Shown here piece by piece: positions 36,501-45,728 of a stretch of DNA of 64,000 nt. A program made the translations under genes and the position numbers. The stretch lies in the NCBI RefSeq assembly GCF_019977335.1, contig NZ_AP024653.1:2294001-2358000 (forward strand), written 5' to 3'. Below the pieces are notes generated by a model. That model worked only from the letters and a program-made list of their open reading frames with translations, ran no database searches and was not told the origin of the DNA. Numbering within the stretch: the first letter of the stretch is position 1; every line of letters starts with the position of its first letter. Source of the DNA: Arthrobacter sp. NicSoilB4. Lineage in GTDB: Bacteria; Actinomycetota; Actinomycetes; Actinomycetales; Micrococcaceae.

Positions 36501-38861
36501 TTACTTGGCCGCTTCGAGCAGTCCGGCGCGGACCGTCTTCGTGGCGTGGACCAGGTTGCGCAGGGACTCTTCGGTCTCCACGTAGCCGCGGGTCTTCAGG
36601 CCGCAGTCCGGGTTGACCCAGAGCTGGCGGGACGGGACGTGCTTGACGGCGGTGCTGAGCAGTTCGGTGACTTCCTGCTCGCCCGGAACGCGCGGCGAGT
36701 GGATGTCGTAGACGCCCGGGCCGACGCCGCGGCCGAAGCCGTGGGACTCAAGGTCGTGGACAACCTCCATGCGGGAGCGGGCGGCCTCGATCGAGGTGAC
36801 GTCGGCGTCGAGGCCGTCGATCGCGTCGATGATGGCGCCGAACTCCGAGTAGCACAGGTGCGTGTGGACCTGGGTGGCATCCCCGGCGCCGGCGGTGGCG
36901 AGGCGGAAGGACTTCACGGACCAGTCCAGGTAGGCGGCCTGGTCGGCCTTGCGCAGCGGCAGGAGTTCGCGCAGGGCGGGCTCGTCCACCTGGATGACCT
37001 TGATGCCGGCGGCCTCGAGGTCCGCGATTTCGTCCCGGAGGGCGAGGGCCACCTGGTTGGCGGTCTCCCCGAGCGGCTGGTCGTCGCGGACGAAGGACCA
37101 CGCGAGGATGGTGACCGGGCCGGTGAGCATGCCCTTCATCGGCTTGCTGGTGAGGGACTGCGCGTACCGGGCCCATTCCACCGTGATGGGGGCGCTGCGG
37201 GTGACGTCGCCCCACAGGATGGACGGGCGGGTGCAGCGGGAGCCGTAGGACTGGACCCAGCCGTGCACGGTGACGTCGAAGCCTTCGAGGTTCTCGGCGA
37301 AGTACTGGACCATGTCGTTGCGCTCGGGCTCGCCGTGGACCAGGACGTCGAAGCCAAGCTCTTCCTGCAGCTCCACAACGCGCTTGATCTCATCCTTCAT
37401 GAGCTGCTCGTACTGCTCCGTGCTCAGTTCGCCCTTGTTGGCGCGGGCCCGGGCGGTGCGGATTTCGCCGGTCTGCGGGAAGGAGCCGATGGTGGTGGTG
37501 GGCAGCGGCGGCAGGTGCAGGGCATCGGCCTGCGCGGCCTCGCGGACGCCGTAGGCCGAGCGGCTGAAGTCGGCGTCGGTGAGGGCCGCAGTGCGGTTCC
37601 GGACCTCGGCGCGGCGGACGCCGTCGGCTGCGGCGCGGTCGGCGATGATGCGGGCGGCCTCATCGATGGCCGGCTGGACATCCCTGGACTGAACACCGGT
37701 TGACGGGTCGGTGAGCAGGCCGGCGAGGGTGACAACCTCGGTAGCCTTCTGGTCGGCGAAGGCCAGCCAGCTGCGCAGCTGCGCGGAGAGCTGGACTTCC
37801 TCGTCGACGTCGTGCGGGACGTGCTGGGTGGAGGTGGAAGTGCTGACGGCCAGCCGGGCGACGGACTTCTTCAGCTCGGCGATCTTTTCCGCGGAGGCGG
37901 CGAGGTCGTTGCGCCAGATGTTGTGGCCGTCCACGACGCCGGCGACGAGAGTTTTGTTGCCAAGGGCGGCGAGGGCCGCGGCGGAAGGGACCTCGCCCTT
38001 GAAGACGTCCAGGTGCAGGGCGTCGATGCCGGTCGCGGCGAGGGTGCCCAGCTGGCCGTTGAGCGCGCCGTACGGGGTGGAAACGAATAGCTGCGGCCGC
38101 TTGGCCGCGGCGGCGAGGACCTCGTAGGAGCGGGCGACGGCGGCCTGGATTTCCACGGCCGGGGTGTCCTGGTCCACCACAAGGGCGGGCTCGTCGAGCT
38201 GGACCCAGCCGGCGCCGGCGCCGGCGAGCTTCTCCAGCAGTGCGGTGTAGACGGGGAGGACGTCCTCGAGGCGGGACAGCGGGCTGAAGCCGGCCGGGGC
38301 GTCGTCGGAGGCCTTGCTCAGCAGTAGGAAGGTGACCGGTCCGACGATGTACGGGCGGGTCTCAACACCATTGGCGAGGGCGTATTCGAATTCCTCGACG
38401 ATCCGGTTGGAGGTCAGCGCGAAGCTGGTTTCCGGGCCGATTTCCGGTACGAGGTAGTGGTAGTTGGTGTCGAACCACTTGGTCATTTCCAGCGGCTGTT
38501 GGTCCTTGTTGCCGCGGGCCAGGGTGAAGTAGCCGTCGATGTCGAGCTGGCCGTCGGCGTCGAGGAGGTTGCCGAAGCGGGCGGGCACTGCGCCGAGGTG
38601 GGCGGCGGCGTCGAGCACCTGGTCGTAGTAGGAGAAGGTGCCGGGGACGGCGGCGGCTTCGGTCAGGCCCAGACCCTGGAGGCGCTTGGCGGTGCCGAGC
38701 TGGATTTCCTTGGCGGCGGCGTCCAGGGCGGCGGCGTCGATCTTGCCGGCCCAGTAGGCCTCGACGGCCTTCTTGAGCTCGCGGCGGCGGCCGATGCGCG
38801 GGTAGCCCAGGATGGAGGCTGCCGGGAACGGAGTGGGGTTAGCGGTGTTCTTTTCAGTCAT
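36501..38861 (-). CDS. metE: Cobalamin-independent methionine synthase
   Basis: A 786-residue MetE transfers the methyl group of methyltetrahydropteroyl-triglutamate to homocysteine. Visible zinc ligands are in VHTHLCYSEFG (His, Cys), a Glu, and NPDCGLKTRGY (Cys). The N-terminal half (LGYPRIGRRRELKKAVEAYW) is the usual duplicated barrel. ATG 38861 sits 27 bases after metF on the same strand, making a metF-metE operon. Length is normal; no cobalamin riboswitch was seen between the two. Confidence 0.97.
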   Translation of the reverse strand: MTEKNTANPTPFPAASILGYPRIGRRRELKKAVEAYWAGKIDAAALDAAAKEIQLGTAKRLQGLGLTEAAAVPGTFSYYDQVLDAAAHLGAVPARFGNLLDADGQLDIDGYFTLARGNKDQQPLEMTKWFDTNYHYLVPEIGPETSFALTSNRIVEEFEYALANGVETRPYIVGPVTFLLLSKASDDAPAGFSPLSRLEDVLPVYTALLEKLAGAGAGWVQLDEPALVVDQDTPAVEIQAAVARSYEVLAAAAKRPQLFVSTPYGALNGQLGTLAATGIDALHLDVFKGEVPSAAALAALGNKTLVAGVVDGHNIWRNDLAASAEKIAELKKSVARLAVSTSTSTQHVPHDVDEEVQLSAQLRSWLAFADQKATEVVTLAGLLTDPSTGVQSRDVQPAIDEAARIIADRAAADGVRRAEVRNRTAALTDADFSRSAYGVREAAQADALHLPPLPTTTIGSFPQTGEIRTARARANKGELSTEQYEQLMKDEIKRVVELQEELGFDVLVHGEPERNDMVQYFAENLEGFDVTVHGWVQSYGSRCTRPSILWGDVTRSAPITVEWARYAQSLTSKPMKGMLTGPVTILAWSFVRDDQPLGETANQVALALRDEIADLEAAGIKVIQVDEPALRELLPLRKADQAAYLDWSVKSFRLATAGAGDATQVHTHLCYSEFGAIIDAIDGLDADVTSIEAARSRMEVVHDLESHGFGRGVGPGVYDIHSPRVPGEQEVTELLSTAVKHVPSRQLWVNPDCGLKTRGYVETEESLRNLVHATKTVRAGLLEAAK

Positions 38862-38888
38862 GGGAAGTCCTAAGTGTCGGTGGGGTGG

Positions 38889-39890
38889 TTAGCTGGCGAG
38901 CTGGCGGCTGCCGCCGCGCCGTGACGCGTTGGGCCCGTGGCTGCTGTTCCGGTTGCCGCTGTGCCGGTTGCCTCTTTGAGGCCGGGCCAGCGCAAGTTTG
39001 TCCAGCACGTCCAGGGCGGCCGTGTGTTCGTTGAAGGTGTAGAGGTGCAGTCCGGGGGCGCCGGCCTCGAGGGCCGCGTTGGCGAGGTCCACGGTGGCGC
39101 TGACACCGATCCGGGTGCGTTCGGCGTCGGTGTCGGCGGCGGCGAGCCGTTCGATGAGTTCCGGGGCCGGTTCGACGCCGGTCAGCTCGCTGAGCCGGGT
39201 CAGCCGCCGGATGCTGGTGAGCGGCATAACGCCCGGAATGATCGGGATGGTGACGCCGGCCCGGCGTGCCCGGGTCAGCAGGTCCGCGTACTGCTCGGTG
39301 TGGAAGAAGACCTGGGTGATGGCGAAGTCGGCGCCGGAGCGCTGCTTGGCCAGCAGCACCTCGACGTCGTGCGCCTCACTCGGGGATTCCGGGTGCCGGG
39401 TGGGGTACGCGGCGACCCCCACGGCCACCTTGCCGGCACAGAGCAGCGCGGACCGGCGCTGTTCGACGCGGCGGATGAGCTCGATCAGATCCTGGGCGTA
39501 GCGCAACGATCCCTCGGGAGGGACGCCGCCGTCCTTTGGCTGGTCGCCGCGCAGGGCCAGGATGCCGCGGACGCCGACGTCGAGCAGTTCGCCGATGATC
39601 TCGGCGAGCTCCTGCGGGGAGTTCCCCACGCAGGTCAGGTGCGCCAGCGGCCGCAGGGTGGTTTCCTGGACGAGGCGGTTGATGAGTTCGACGGCGGTGT
39701 CCCGGTTGGAGCCGCTGGCGCCGTAGGTCACGGAAACGTAGTCCGGGTCCGTGCTTTCCAGTTCGCCGATGGTGGTCCAGAGCGATTCCGCCGCCGCGGG
39801 AGAGCGCGGCGGGAACAGCTCGTAGGACAGGGCAACAGGGGCCGTGCCGGCAAGGTTTGGGTGGGTGTCAATAAGGCTCGGTGGTGACAT
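38889..39890 (-). CDS. metF: Methylenetetrahydrofolate reductase
   Basis: The 333-residue product reduces 5,10-methylene-THF to 5-methyl-THF, the methyl donor for MetE next door. SYELFPPRSPAAAESLW opens the FAD-binding barrel; VSVTYGASGSNRD, HLTCVGNSPQEL, ILALRGDQP, ITQVFFHTEQY and IIPGVMPLTSI are conserved. ATG 39890 with AAGGAC is chosen. The last ~27 residues (NRHSGNRNSSHGPN) are a low-complexity basic tail not shared by the family. Confidence 0.95.
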   Translation of the reverse strand: MSPPSLIDTHPNLAGTAPVALSYELFPPRSPAAAESLWTTIGELESTDPDYVSVTYGASGSNRDTAVELINRLVQETTLRPLAHLTCVGNSPQELAEIIGELLDVGVRGILALRGDQPKDGGVPPEGSLRYAQDLIELIRRVEQRRSALLCAGKVAVGVAAYPTRHPESPSEAHDVEVLLAKQRSGADFAITQVFFHTEQYADLLTRARRAGVTIPIIPGVMPLTSIRRLTRLSELTGVEPAPELIERLAAADTDAERTRIGVSATVDLANAALEAGAPGLHLYTFNEHTAALDVLDKLALARPQRGNRHSGNRNSSHGPNASRRGGSRQLAS

Positions 39891-40326
39891 TTGCGTCCTT
39901 GGCTGTGAACACTGGCGGCTTTGCCCGGATAACGGGGACCGTCGGTGAGTTGAGTTTGGGGAACACGGAGGAAACTCCAGCAGGACGCAGCCGCGACTGT
40001 TACGCCTGATACGAAGTTGTCCGTGAGCAAATGTCAGGCCCACATGGGGGCACCCACACCCTCCTGGGCCGCCCGTGGTGTTTCCCAAGGGCCGGCCGTG
40101 AGCGGAGGATCGCTGACACGTTACTGAGGTAACTTGGTTAGAACTCTACGGGCCGGCCGGGAAGCCGTTCAAGTCAGCCCCCGAATTAAGACGCACTTTT
40201 ACGGCATATTTCATCCGTCGACAGAATATTCTTCGCTTCGATGGCCGCCAGGGTCCCTCTGCGCGTGGTCCGGCGCTGCAGCCGCCAGCACTCCCCAACG
40301 TGCCCGCGCGGGACTATCCTTTTGCC
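39891..40326. other. Leader/promoter region of metFE
   Basis: About 435 bases without a supportable gene. Expected to hold the metF promoter and a leader of up to about 250 bases, with GC-rich inverted segments near 40045-40110. I looked for SAM-I, SAM-II, SAM-IV and cobalamin riboswitch cores and saw none. The right end carries the promoter of the small gene at 40327. Confidence 0.4.
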
Positions 40327-40530
40327 ATGATCCAGCTTCCAGCCAGTTACCAGGAGTATCTCGCCGGCAAGAGCGAGAGTTTCATCAACACCGTCCGGCC
40401 CGTCCTGATGCAGTCCGCTGCGGACAAGGCGCACGGTGTCAAGGTGTCCTACAACCACGGCCCCACCGGCCACCAGGCGCACGTCGATGAGTCGATCCCC
40501 TTCGGCACCGTCGTCGAGGACATCGACTGA
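40327..40530 (+). CDS. Small conserved-looking hypothetical protein
   Basis: Sixty-seven residues: MIQLPASYQEYLAGKSESFI, NTVRPVLMQSAADKAHGVK, HGPTGHQAHVDESIPFGTVVE. Soluble; not recognised. TATCCT lies 9 bases before the ATG with no ribosome-binding site between, so the transcript may be leaderless, which is common in Actinobacteria. The in-frame start at 40300 would run through that promoter and is rejected. Confidence 0.7.
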   Translation: MIQLPASYQEYLAGKSESFINTVRPVLMQSAADKAHGVKVSYNHGPTGHQAHVDESIPFGTVVEDID

Positions 40531-40593
40531 CGCCAGCGGTGCCTGACGCCGGCGGCGATTGACGCCGTCCGCCGAAGACGCTGCCCGCGGGCT

Positions 40594-41847
40594 CTAGCCC
40601 TCCAGCAGGAGGCGCTGGGAGCGGGGCGCGAGTGTGTGTTCCAGCACGAGGCAGGCCGCGCCGATCGCGCCGACATCCTCGCCGACGCCGGTGCCCACCA
40701 CCTCGATCTCATGGATCTTGCGGGTGGCGCTGCCTTCCCGGACCAGCTCGGGGATCCGCTCGAGGTAGCGCTGCGACAGGCAGGTCCAGAACGGTCCGCC
40801 GAAAACCACCCGGTCCACGTCCAGGGCGTTGGTGATGGTCGAGACGGCGCGGGCCACCAGCACGGCGGAGCGGTCGATGATGTCCTGGGCCTTCTGGTCT
40901 CCGGCGCCGGCGGCGGCACACAGTTCAGCGAAGCTCTCTTGGAGGGCCGGGCCGGTCACGGCGGCAACCGGGCCGTCCAGCACCCCGGCCTCAACGGCCT
41001 GGGCCACCAGCACCTGCGGGATGCAGGAGGACTTGATGCAGCCGCCCATGCCGCAGTCGCAGGGTGCCCCGCCAGGATCAACGATGATGTGCCCGATCTC
41101 TCCGGCGTTCCCGGAGGTGCCGCGCACCACCTCATCGTTGAGCACGATTCCGCAGCCGATGCCGGTGCCCATGTACATAAAGACGAAGCTTCCGGCGCCG
41201 CTCGGTCCGCCCGCCCAGGTCTCCGCGACGGCGGCGCTGGTCACGTCCTTGTCAACGATGGTGGACAGGCCGGTGGCCGCGGCCAGGGCGTCGCGGAGCG
41301 GGACGCGGTCCCAGCCAAGGAGGAGCGGCGGGTCCACGACCGTTCCCTCCTCCAGGTCGATCGGCCCGGGCGAGGCGATGCCCAGGCCGGCGATCCGGGC
41401 CGGGTCGACGCCGGACTCCGAGATGAGCTGTTTGATTTCGGCGGCGATGGTGTCGATGACGGCCCCGGGGTCGGTGCCGGCCGGGGTCTTGATCCGGGAA
41501 TGCTTGACCACGGCACCGACGAGATCCAGCACAACGAACGTTGTCACGGCAGGATCGAGGTGGACTCCGACTGCGTACATTCCGGCGGAATTGAGCCGGA
41601 GCATGGTCCGTGGCTTCCCCGGCCCGGTGCCTTCCTTGCCAGCCTCGTAGATCAGGTTCTGGTCCAGCAGCCGGCGGGAGATATTGGAGATCGTCTGCGG
41701 GGACAGCCCGACGATCTGGGCCAGTTCGACCCGGCTCAGGCCGGCCGGGGAACGCCTGATGGCGTCGAGGATCACCGTGAGGTTGAAGTCACCCATCCGG
41801 GGCAAGTTGGTTCCGCGCCTCGGCGAGGGCTGGCGGATCTCAGTCAC
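40594..41847 (-). CDS. ROK-family transcriptional regulator
   Basis: The 417-residue protein has an N-terminal winged HTH (about 20-75; LTVILDAIRRSPAGLSRVEL, GLSPQTISNISRRLLD) and a ROK domain: ASPGPIDLEEG, FVFMYMGTGIGCGIV, GNAGEIGHIIVDPGG and zinc site CDCGMGGCIKSSC. The first nucleotide loop, normally DxGGT, reads HLDPAVTTF, and the Glu after the zinc motif is Lys. It is thus probably a sugar-responsive repressor and not a working kinase. No sugar operon is adjacent, so its target lies elsewhere or is its own gene. Confidence 0.9.
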   Translation of the reverse strand: MTEIRQPSPRRGTNLPRMGDFNLTVILDAIRRSPAGLSRVELAQIVGLSPQTISNISRRLLDQNLIYEAGKEGTGPGKPRTMLRLNSAGMYAVGVHLDPAVTTFVVLDLVGAVVKHSRIKTPAGTDPGAVIDTIAAEIKQLISESGVDPARIAGLGIASPGPIDLEEGTVVDPPLLLGWDRVPLRDALAAATGLSTIVDKDVTSAAVAETWAGGPSGAGSFVFMYMGTGIGCGIVLNDEVVRGTSGNAGEIGHIIVDPGGAPCDCGMGGCIKSSCIPQVLVAQAVEAGVLDGPVAAVTGPALQESFAELCAAAGAGDQKAQDIIDRSAVLVARAVSTITNALDVDRVVFGGPFWTCLSQRYLERIPELVREGSATRKIHEIEVVGTGVGEDVGAIGAACLVLEHTLAPRSQRLLLEG

Positions 41848-41929
41848 TGATAACCCCTAAACGTCTTTGGCCGCGCACTGCTTATGTCAGAATCGTACGT
41901 TACGGAGGTGTGACCGCCCACACGCCGCT

Positions 41930-43102
41930 TCACACTCCGGCGGATTTCCGGGTACTTGCTGTCACCGTGAATTTCGGGTTCCGGCCGGCCTCGCGGGTGG
42001 GGCCGATCAGCCGCTGCAGCGCGGGCTGGTAGTGGAGGTGGCTGTTGAACACCGTCCAGAGCTCCCCGCCCGGAGCCAGGACCCGTCCGGCGGCCTCAAT
42101 CAGCTTGATGCCGGCTCCGGCATGAACCGCCGCACCGACGTGGAAGGGCGGGTTCAGCAGGATCAGATCGGTGCTGGCGTCCGGCAGCGTGTCCATGGCG
42201 TCATCCTGGAGCACCGTGACCTGGTCCGCGAGCCCGTTGGCTTCCGCCGTGGCCCGGGCGGAGTCGACGGCGGCCGCGGACTGGTCCGTGGCGGTGACCC
42301 GGGAGCCGGGGTTGGCGCGGGCGTACATGGCGGCGAGGATTCCGGTGCCGCAGCCCAGGTCCACGGCGTGGCGCGCCGCCGGGATCTGCGGCAGGAACTC
42401 CAGCAGGAACCGGGTGCCGATATCCAGCCCGGTGCCGGCAAAAACGGCTCCGCGGGCGCCCACGGTCAGTCCCAGTTCGCTGTTGAAGTCCCTGACCGGG
42501 AACGGCGGCGTGCCTGGGACGGGTTTCGGGCCACGGGCCAGCAGGATCCGGGACTTTTGCCGGGCAAGCTGGGGCTGGACCTCGCTGAAGCAGCGCTCCA
42601 GCACGGCGTTCATGCCCAGGCTCATGTGCTTCACCCGGCCGCCTGCCAGCAGGACGACGCCGGGGGCGGCGTGGCGGGCGACGGTGTCGGCGATTTCCTC
42701 CAGCTCCGCAAGGGACTTGGGCAGCTGGAGGAGCACCACGTCCGCCCCGGCCAGCAGCCCGGCCCCGAGCGGGTGCTGTTCGAAGCCGCCGGCAACGCCC
42801 AGCGTCCCGGCGTTGTGGCGAAGGGCCCGTTCCCCGGTGATGAGGTCCTGGTGCACGCGGATGGGGCCGTTCCAGCTGCCGGCGGTGTCGTCGAGAGCCA
42901 GGGCACCGAGCGTCAGGGCACCGTAGCGGTCCCCCACGATGGCAAGCCTGCTGCCGGGGTGCAGGGATCCGGCCGCGAGCATGTCCGCGGCGGTGTCCAG
43001 GAGCAGCTTGTCCGTGGCGTCCCAGGCCTGCAGATTGGCCGCCTCCACATCCGGGAACCTGTCCAGCCGGGAGAAGAGGGAGTCAAGATTGTTGTCCGCC
43101 AC
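41930..43102 (-). CDS. RsmC/RlmG-like rRNA guanine methyltransferase
   Basis: A 390-residue protein with an N-terminal degenerate methyltransferase-like half and a C-terminal SAM domain: AVDLGCGTGILAAMYA, VTATDQSAAAVDSA, LQDDAMDTL and the catalytic NPPFH. This two-half build with NPPFH is typical of RsmC and RlmG, which methylate guanine N2 in rRNA. Which rRNA is not decidable here. The ATG at 43102 overlaps the end of the upstream flavoprotein gene by 20 bases. Confidence 0.88.
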   Translation of the reverse strand: MADNNLDSLFSRLDRFPDVEAANLQAWDATDKLLLDTAADMLAAGSLHPGSRLAIVGDRYGALTLGALALDDTAGSWNGPIRVHQDLITGERALRHNAGTLGVAGGFEQHPLGAGLLAGADVVLLQLPKSLAELEEIADTVARHAAPGVVLLAGGRVKHMSLGMNAVLERCFSEVQPQLARQKSRILLARGPKPVPGTPPFPVRDFNSELGLTVGARGAVFAGTGLDIGTRFLLEFLPQIPAARHAVDLGCGTGILAAMYARANPGSRVTATDQSAAAVDSARATAEANGLADQVTVLQDDAMDTLPDASTDLILLNPPFHVGAAVHAGAGIKLIEAAGRVLAPGGELWTVFNSHLHYQPALQRLIGPTREAGRNPKFTVTASTRKSAGV

Positions 43103-44306
43103 GCGCGAGCTGCCGCCTTTTGTGAGTCAGGGGTGGGTCAGGGAGTCCGGGCCCCTGGTTGAGGTCCCCTGCAAACTTATCCTGCTCCTCCAACAAACGC
43201 AGGATGCCCGACACCGCTGCCCGGCCGGCCCGGTTCGCGCCGATCGTGGACGAGGACGGTCCGTAGCCGACCAGGTGGACCCGCGGCTCGGCGGCCACCT
43301 GCGTGCCGTCCATGGCGATTCCGCCGCCAGGGCCGCGGAGGTGCAGCGGGGCGAGGTGTTCAAGTTCCGCGCGGAAGCCGGTGGCCCAGAGGATCACATC
43401 GGCGGCCAGGAACTTCCCGTCCGCCATCCGCACTCCCCCGGGTTCGATGCCGGTGAACATGGGGTGGCGCTCCAGCACGCCCCGGGCTGCAGCCGCACGC
43501 AGCGCCGGGGTCCAGATCAGCCCGGTCACCGCGACGACGCTTTGCGGCGGAAGGCCCTGGCGCACGCGTTCCTCGACGAGTGCGACGGCGTCGTGCCCGG
43601 CCTGCCGGTCGAAGGCGGCGTCCCGCCAGACCGGTTCCCGGCGGGTGAACCAGCTGGTGGTGGTGACCTGGGAGATTTCATCGAGCAGGCCGACGGCGGA
43701 GATGCCGCCGCCGACCACGATGACGTGCCGGCCGCGGAACTCCTCCGCGGAGACGTAGTCCGCAACGTGCAGCTGCCGTCCGCGGAAGGAAGCCTGCCCC
43801 GGGTAGATCGGCCAGAACGGCCGGGTCCAGGTGCCGGTGGCGTTGATGATGGCCCGGGCCGACCAGCCGCCCCGGGACGTGCTGATCCGCAGTCGCCCGC
43901 CGGCGTCGTTGTCCTCCCGGGAGACGGACCGGACCTTGACCGGGCGCTCGATGGCCAGCGCCAGTTGGTCTTCGTAGCCGCCGAAGTAGCGGGCCAGGAA
44001 GCTGGAGCTTGCTTCGTCAGGGTCGACGGCGGGCTGCGGGATCCCGGGCAGGTCGCTGATGCCGTTCACGGTGGCCATGAGGAGGCTCTTCCAGCGGTGG
44101 CGCCAGGCCCCGCCGGGGCCGTCCTCGGCGTCGAGGACGATGTAGCTCCGGGCGGGCCCGCCGGCCGGGTCCCGGACTTCCGGCCCGGTCCCCGCCGGGC
44201 TAAAGCCCCGGCGCTGGAGGTGGTAGGCAGCGGAGAGCCCGGCCTGGCCGGCGCCGATCACCACGACGTCGGCGGTCGGGACGCGTCCGTCAATCCCTGC
44301 GGACAT
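43083..44306 (-). CDS. Flavin-containing monooxygenase-like NAD(P)/FAD oxidoreductase
   Basis: The 407-residue product has two dinucleotide-binding motifs: VVVIGAGQAGLSAAYHL (about 14-30, FAD) and VIVVGGGISAVGLLDE (NADPH), with ATGTWTRPFWP and the late ATGFRAELEHLAP. The layout is of CzcO/FMO-like monooxygenases or flavoprotein transporters-associated proteins; substrate unknown. A small insertion (SPAGTGPEVRDPAGGPARS) sits after the first helix. Start ATG 44306 follows yjdM by 5 bases, same strand. Confidence 0.87.
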   Translation of the reverse strand: MSAGIDGRVPTADVVVIGAGQAGLSAAYHLQRRGFSPAGTGPEVRDPAGGPARSYIVLDAEDGPGGAWRHRWKSLLMATVNGISDLPGIPQPAVDPDEASSSFLARYFGGYEDQLALAIERPVKVRSVSREDNDAGGRLRISTSRGGWSARAIINATGTWTRPFWPIYPGQASFRGRQLHVADYVSAEEFRGRHVIVVGGGISAVGLLDEISQVTTTSWFTRREPVWRDAAFDRQAGHDAVALVEERVRQGLPPQSVVAVTGLIWTPALRAAAARGVLERHPMFTGIEPGGVRMADGKFLAADVILWATGFRAELEHLAPLHLRGPGGGIAMDGTQVAAEPRVHLVGYGPSSSTIGANRAGRAAVSGILRLLEEQDKFAGDLNQGPGLPDPPLTHKRRQLARGGQQS

Positions 44307-44311
44307 GCCGG

Positions 44312-44665
44312 TCAGATCTTCTTGACCACACTGGATTTCAGCTGCATGGGGCCGACGCCATCGACCTTGCAGTCGATGTCGTGGTCGCCGACGCCGTTCA
44401 CGAGACGGATGCCGCGGACCTTGGTGCCGACCTTGATAACGGTGGAACTGCCCTTGATCTTGAGGTCTTTGACCACCGTGACGGTGTCCCCGTCGGCGAG
44501 GATGTTGCCGACAGCGTCCTTGATCGGTCTCGGTTCCTGGTCCCCGGACTCCGGCTCCGAGGCCGGCGACCACTCATGCGCGCACTCGGGGCAGACCAGG
44601 AGCGCCCCCATTTCGTAGGTGTATTCGCTGGAGCATTCGGGGCACGGGGGCAGGGTCTCATCCAC
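44312..44665 (-). CDS. yjdM: Zinc-ribbon protein YjdM (PhnA family)
   Basis: A 117-residue protein with a zinc ribbon at the N-terminus ([26 protein letters not shown]; four Cys) and the conserved small barrel: [36 protein letters not shown]. Known as PhnA by old phosphonate-operon naming, but it is not proven to hydrolyse phosphonates. The last residues KSSVVKKI are conserved. First gene of a three-gene leftward run. Confidence 0.94.
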   Translation of the reverse strand: MDETLPPCPECSSEYTYEMGALLVCPECAHEWSPASEPESGDQEPRPIKDAVGNILADGDTVTVVKDLKIKGSSTVIKVGTKVRGIRLVNGVGDHDIDCKVDGVGPMQLKSSVVKKI

Positions 44666-44752
44666 GTCCCCAATGTTAGTCGAGCGGCCGGGGCGGAGAG
44701 CCGTCGACGCCGGATTGCTAAGCTGCTGTCACCCCAGTGAAGGCGGCGCCGC

Positions 44753-45277
44753 ATGGCCGACAGCCCAGTTCCATCCGATGGTCCAGTTCAATCCGATGGT
44801 CCCGTGCAGCCACACGGGCCGGCCCGGTCCCAGGGCGGTTCCCGGCCGCGCTCCGGCTGGCGGGCTGCCGGACGGCTGCTGCTGGGCGGATTCCTCGTCT
44901 TTGCCGGAGTCAGCCACCTGGGCTGGAGCCGGGAAGCGTTCTACGCCCAGGTGCCGCCCTGGCTGCCGCTGGACAGGGACTTCATCGTGGTGGCGTCCGG
45001 GCTGGTGGAAATCGCCCTGGGCCTGGGGCTGCTCCTGCTCAGGCGGCAGCGGGTGGCGCTCGGCTGGATTGTTGCGGCCTTCTTCGTGGCGGTCTTCCCG
45101 GGCAACATCTCGCAGTTCGCCACTGGCACCGATTCGTTCGGCCTCAATTCGGACCAGAGCCGCGGGATCCGGCTGCTGTTCCAGCCCGTCCTGGTGGCCT
45201 GGGCGCTGTGGTCCACAGGCGCCTGGCGGGCGTGGCGGCAGTCGCGGAGAGCCCGCCGAACCGACGCCGCCCGTTAA
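44753..45277 (+). CDS. DoxX-family membrane protein
   Basis: A 174-residue protein with four membrane helices (LLLGGFLVFAGVSHLG, IVVASGLVEIALGLGLLLL, LGWIVAAFFVAVFPGN, LLFQPVLVAWALWSTG). The first ~35 residues are a polar tail with a repeated PVQSDG unit, coming from an 18-base tandem duplication in the DNA (44764-44800). DoxX-like proteins have been tied to quinone-linked respiration or redox defence. ATG 44753 is likely right because the tail starts cleanly. Confidence 0.86.
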   Translation: MADSPVPSDGPVQSDGPVQPHGPARSQGGSRPRSGWRAAGRLLLGGFLVFAGVSHLGWSREAFYAQVPPWLPLDRDFIVVASGLVEIALGLGLLLLRRQRVALGWIVAAFFVAVFPGNISQFATGTDSFGLNSDQSRGIRLLFQPVLVAWALWSTGAWRAWRQSRRARRTDAAR

Positions 45278-45340
45278 CCCGTCTTGACCCCGCGCCTCAG
45301 GAAGCCCCGGATATCTCCGTCCGCCGCAACACTGGTCCGA

Positions 45341-45376
45341 CAAAACAAAGAAGGCCCTGCTCAGTGAGCAGGACCT
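45341..45376 (-). terminator. Terminator of tRNA-Ala copy 1
   Basis: On the minus strand GGTCCTGCTCA pairs with TGAGCAGGGCC (about one G-T pair) and TTCTTTGTTTTG follows. It begins a few bases after the tRNA 3-prime end. Confidence 0.85.
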
Positions 45377-45382
45377 CTTCGG

Positions 45383-45455
45383 TGGAGCTGAGGGGACTCG
45401 AACCCCTGACCCCCTGCATGCCATGCAGGTGCGCTACCAGCTGCGCCACAGCCCC
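45383..45455 (-). tRNA. tRNA-Ala (anticodon GGC), copy 1
   Basis: The 73-base gene folds as a cloverleaf on the minus strand: acceptor GGGGCTG with CAGCTCC, D-arm GCGC/GCGC, anticodon stem CCTGC/GCAGG with loop ATGGCAT (anticodon GGC, reading GCC), T-arm AGGGG/CCCCT with TTCGAGT. Discriminator A. No CCA is encoded. Identical to the copy at 45729. Confidence 0.97.
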
Positions 45456-45684
45456 GAAATCGCTGGGGAATCTTTCCTGCGAAGGACCGTATTCCCGGAA
45501 GCAACCTGTTTATCTTAAACTACATTTCCGGTTCGCGCTAATCGGCACGCCCTCGGGCGGCAAAGTCCCGGGAGGCCTCCATTTTTCCAGGCCCCGGGAC
45601 CGCAGCGGGCGGGCGGGGCCAGCGGTCCAGACGTCCCTTCCGATGATCTGCCAGTCCCCCGAACCCAATCGGCAAAAAAGCCGC

Positions 45685-45722
45685 ATAAAAAATCCGCCGG
45701 AATCTTTCGATTCCGGCGGATT
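45685..45722 (-). terminator. Terminator of tRNA-Ala copy 2
   Basis: Perfect 14-base arms (AATCCGCCGGAATC and complement) with a TTTC loop, followed on the minus strand by a run of six T. It begins 6 bases after the tRNA. Confidence 0.95.
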
Positions 45723-45728
45723 ATCCGG

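Noticed and set aside
39891..40140. SAM or cobalamin riboswitch before metF
   Set aside because: None of the conserved cores of those classes could be found on the minus strand.
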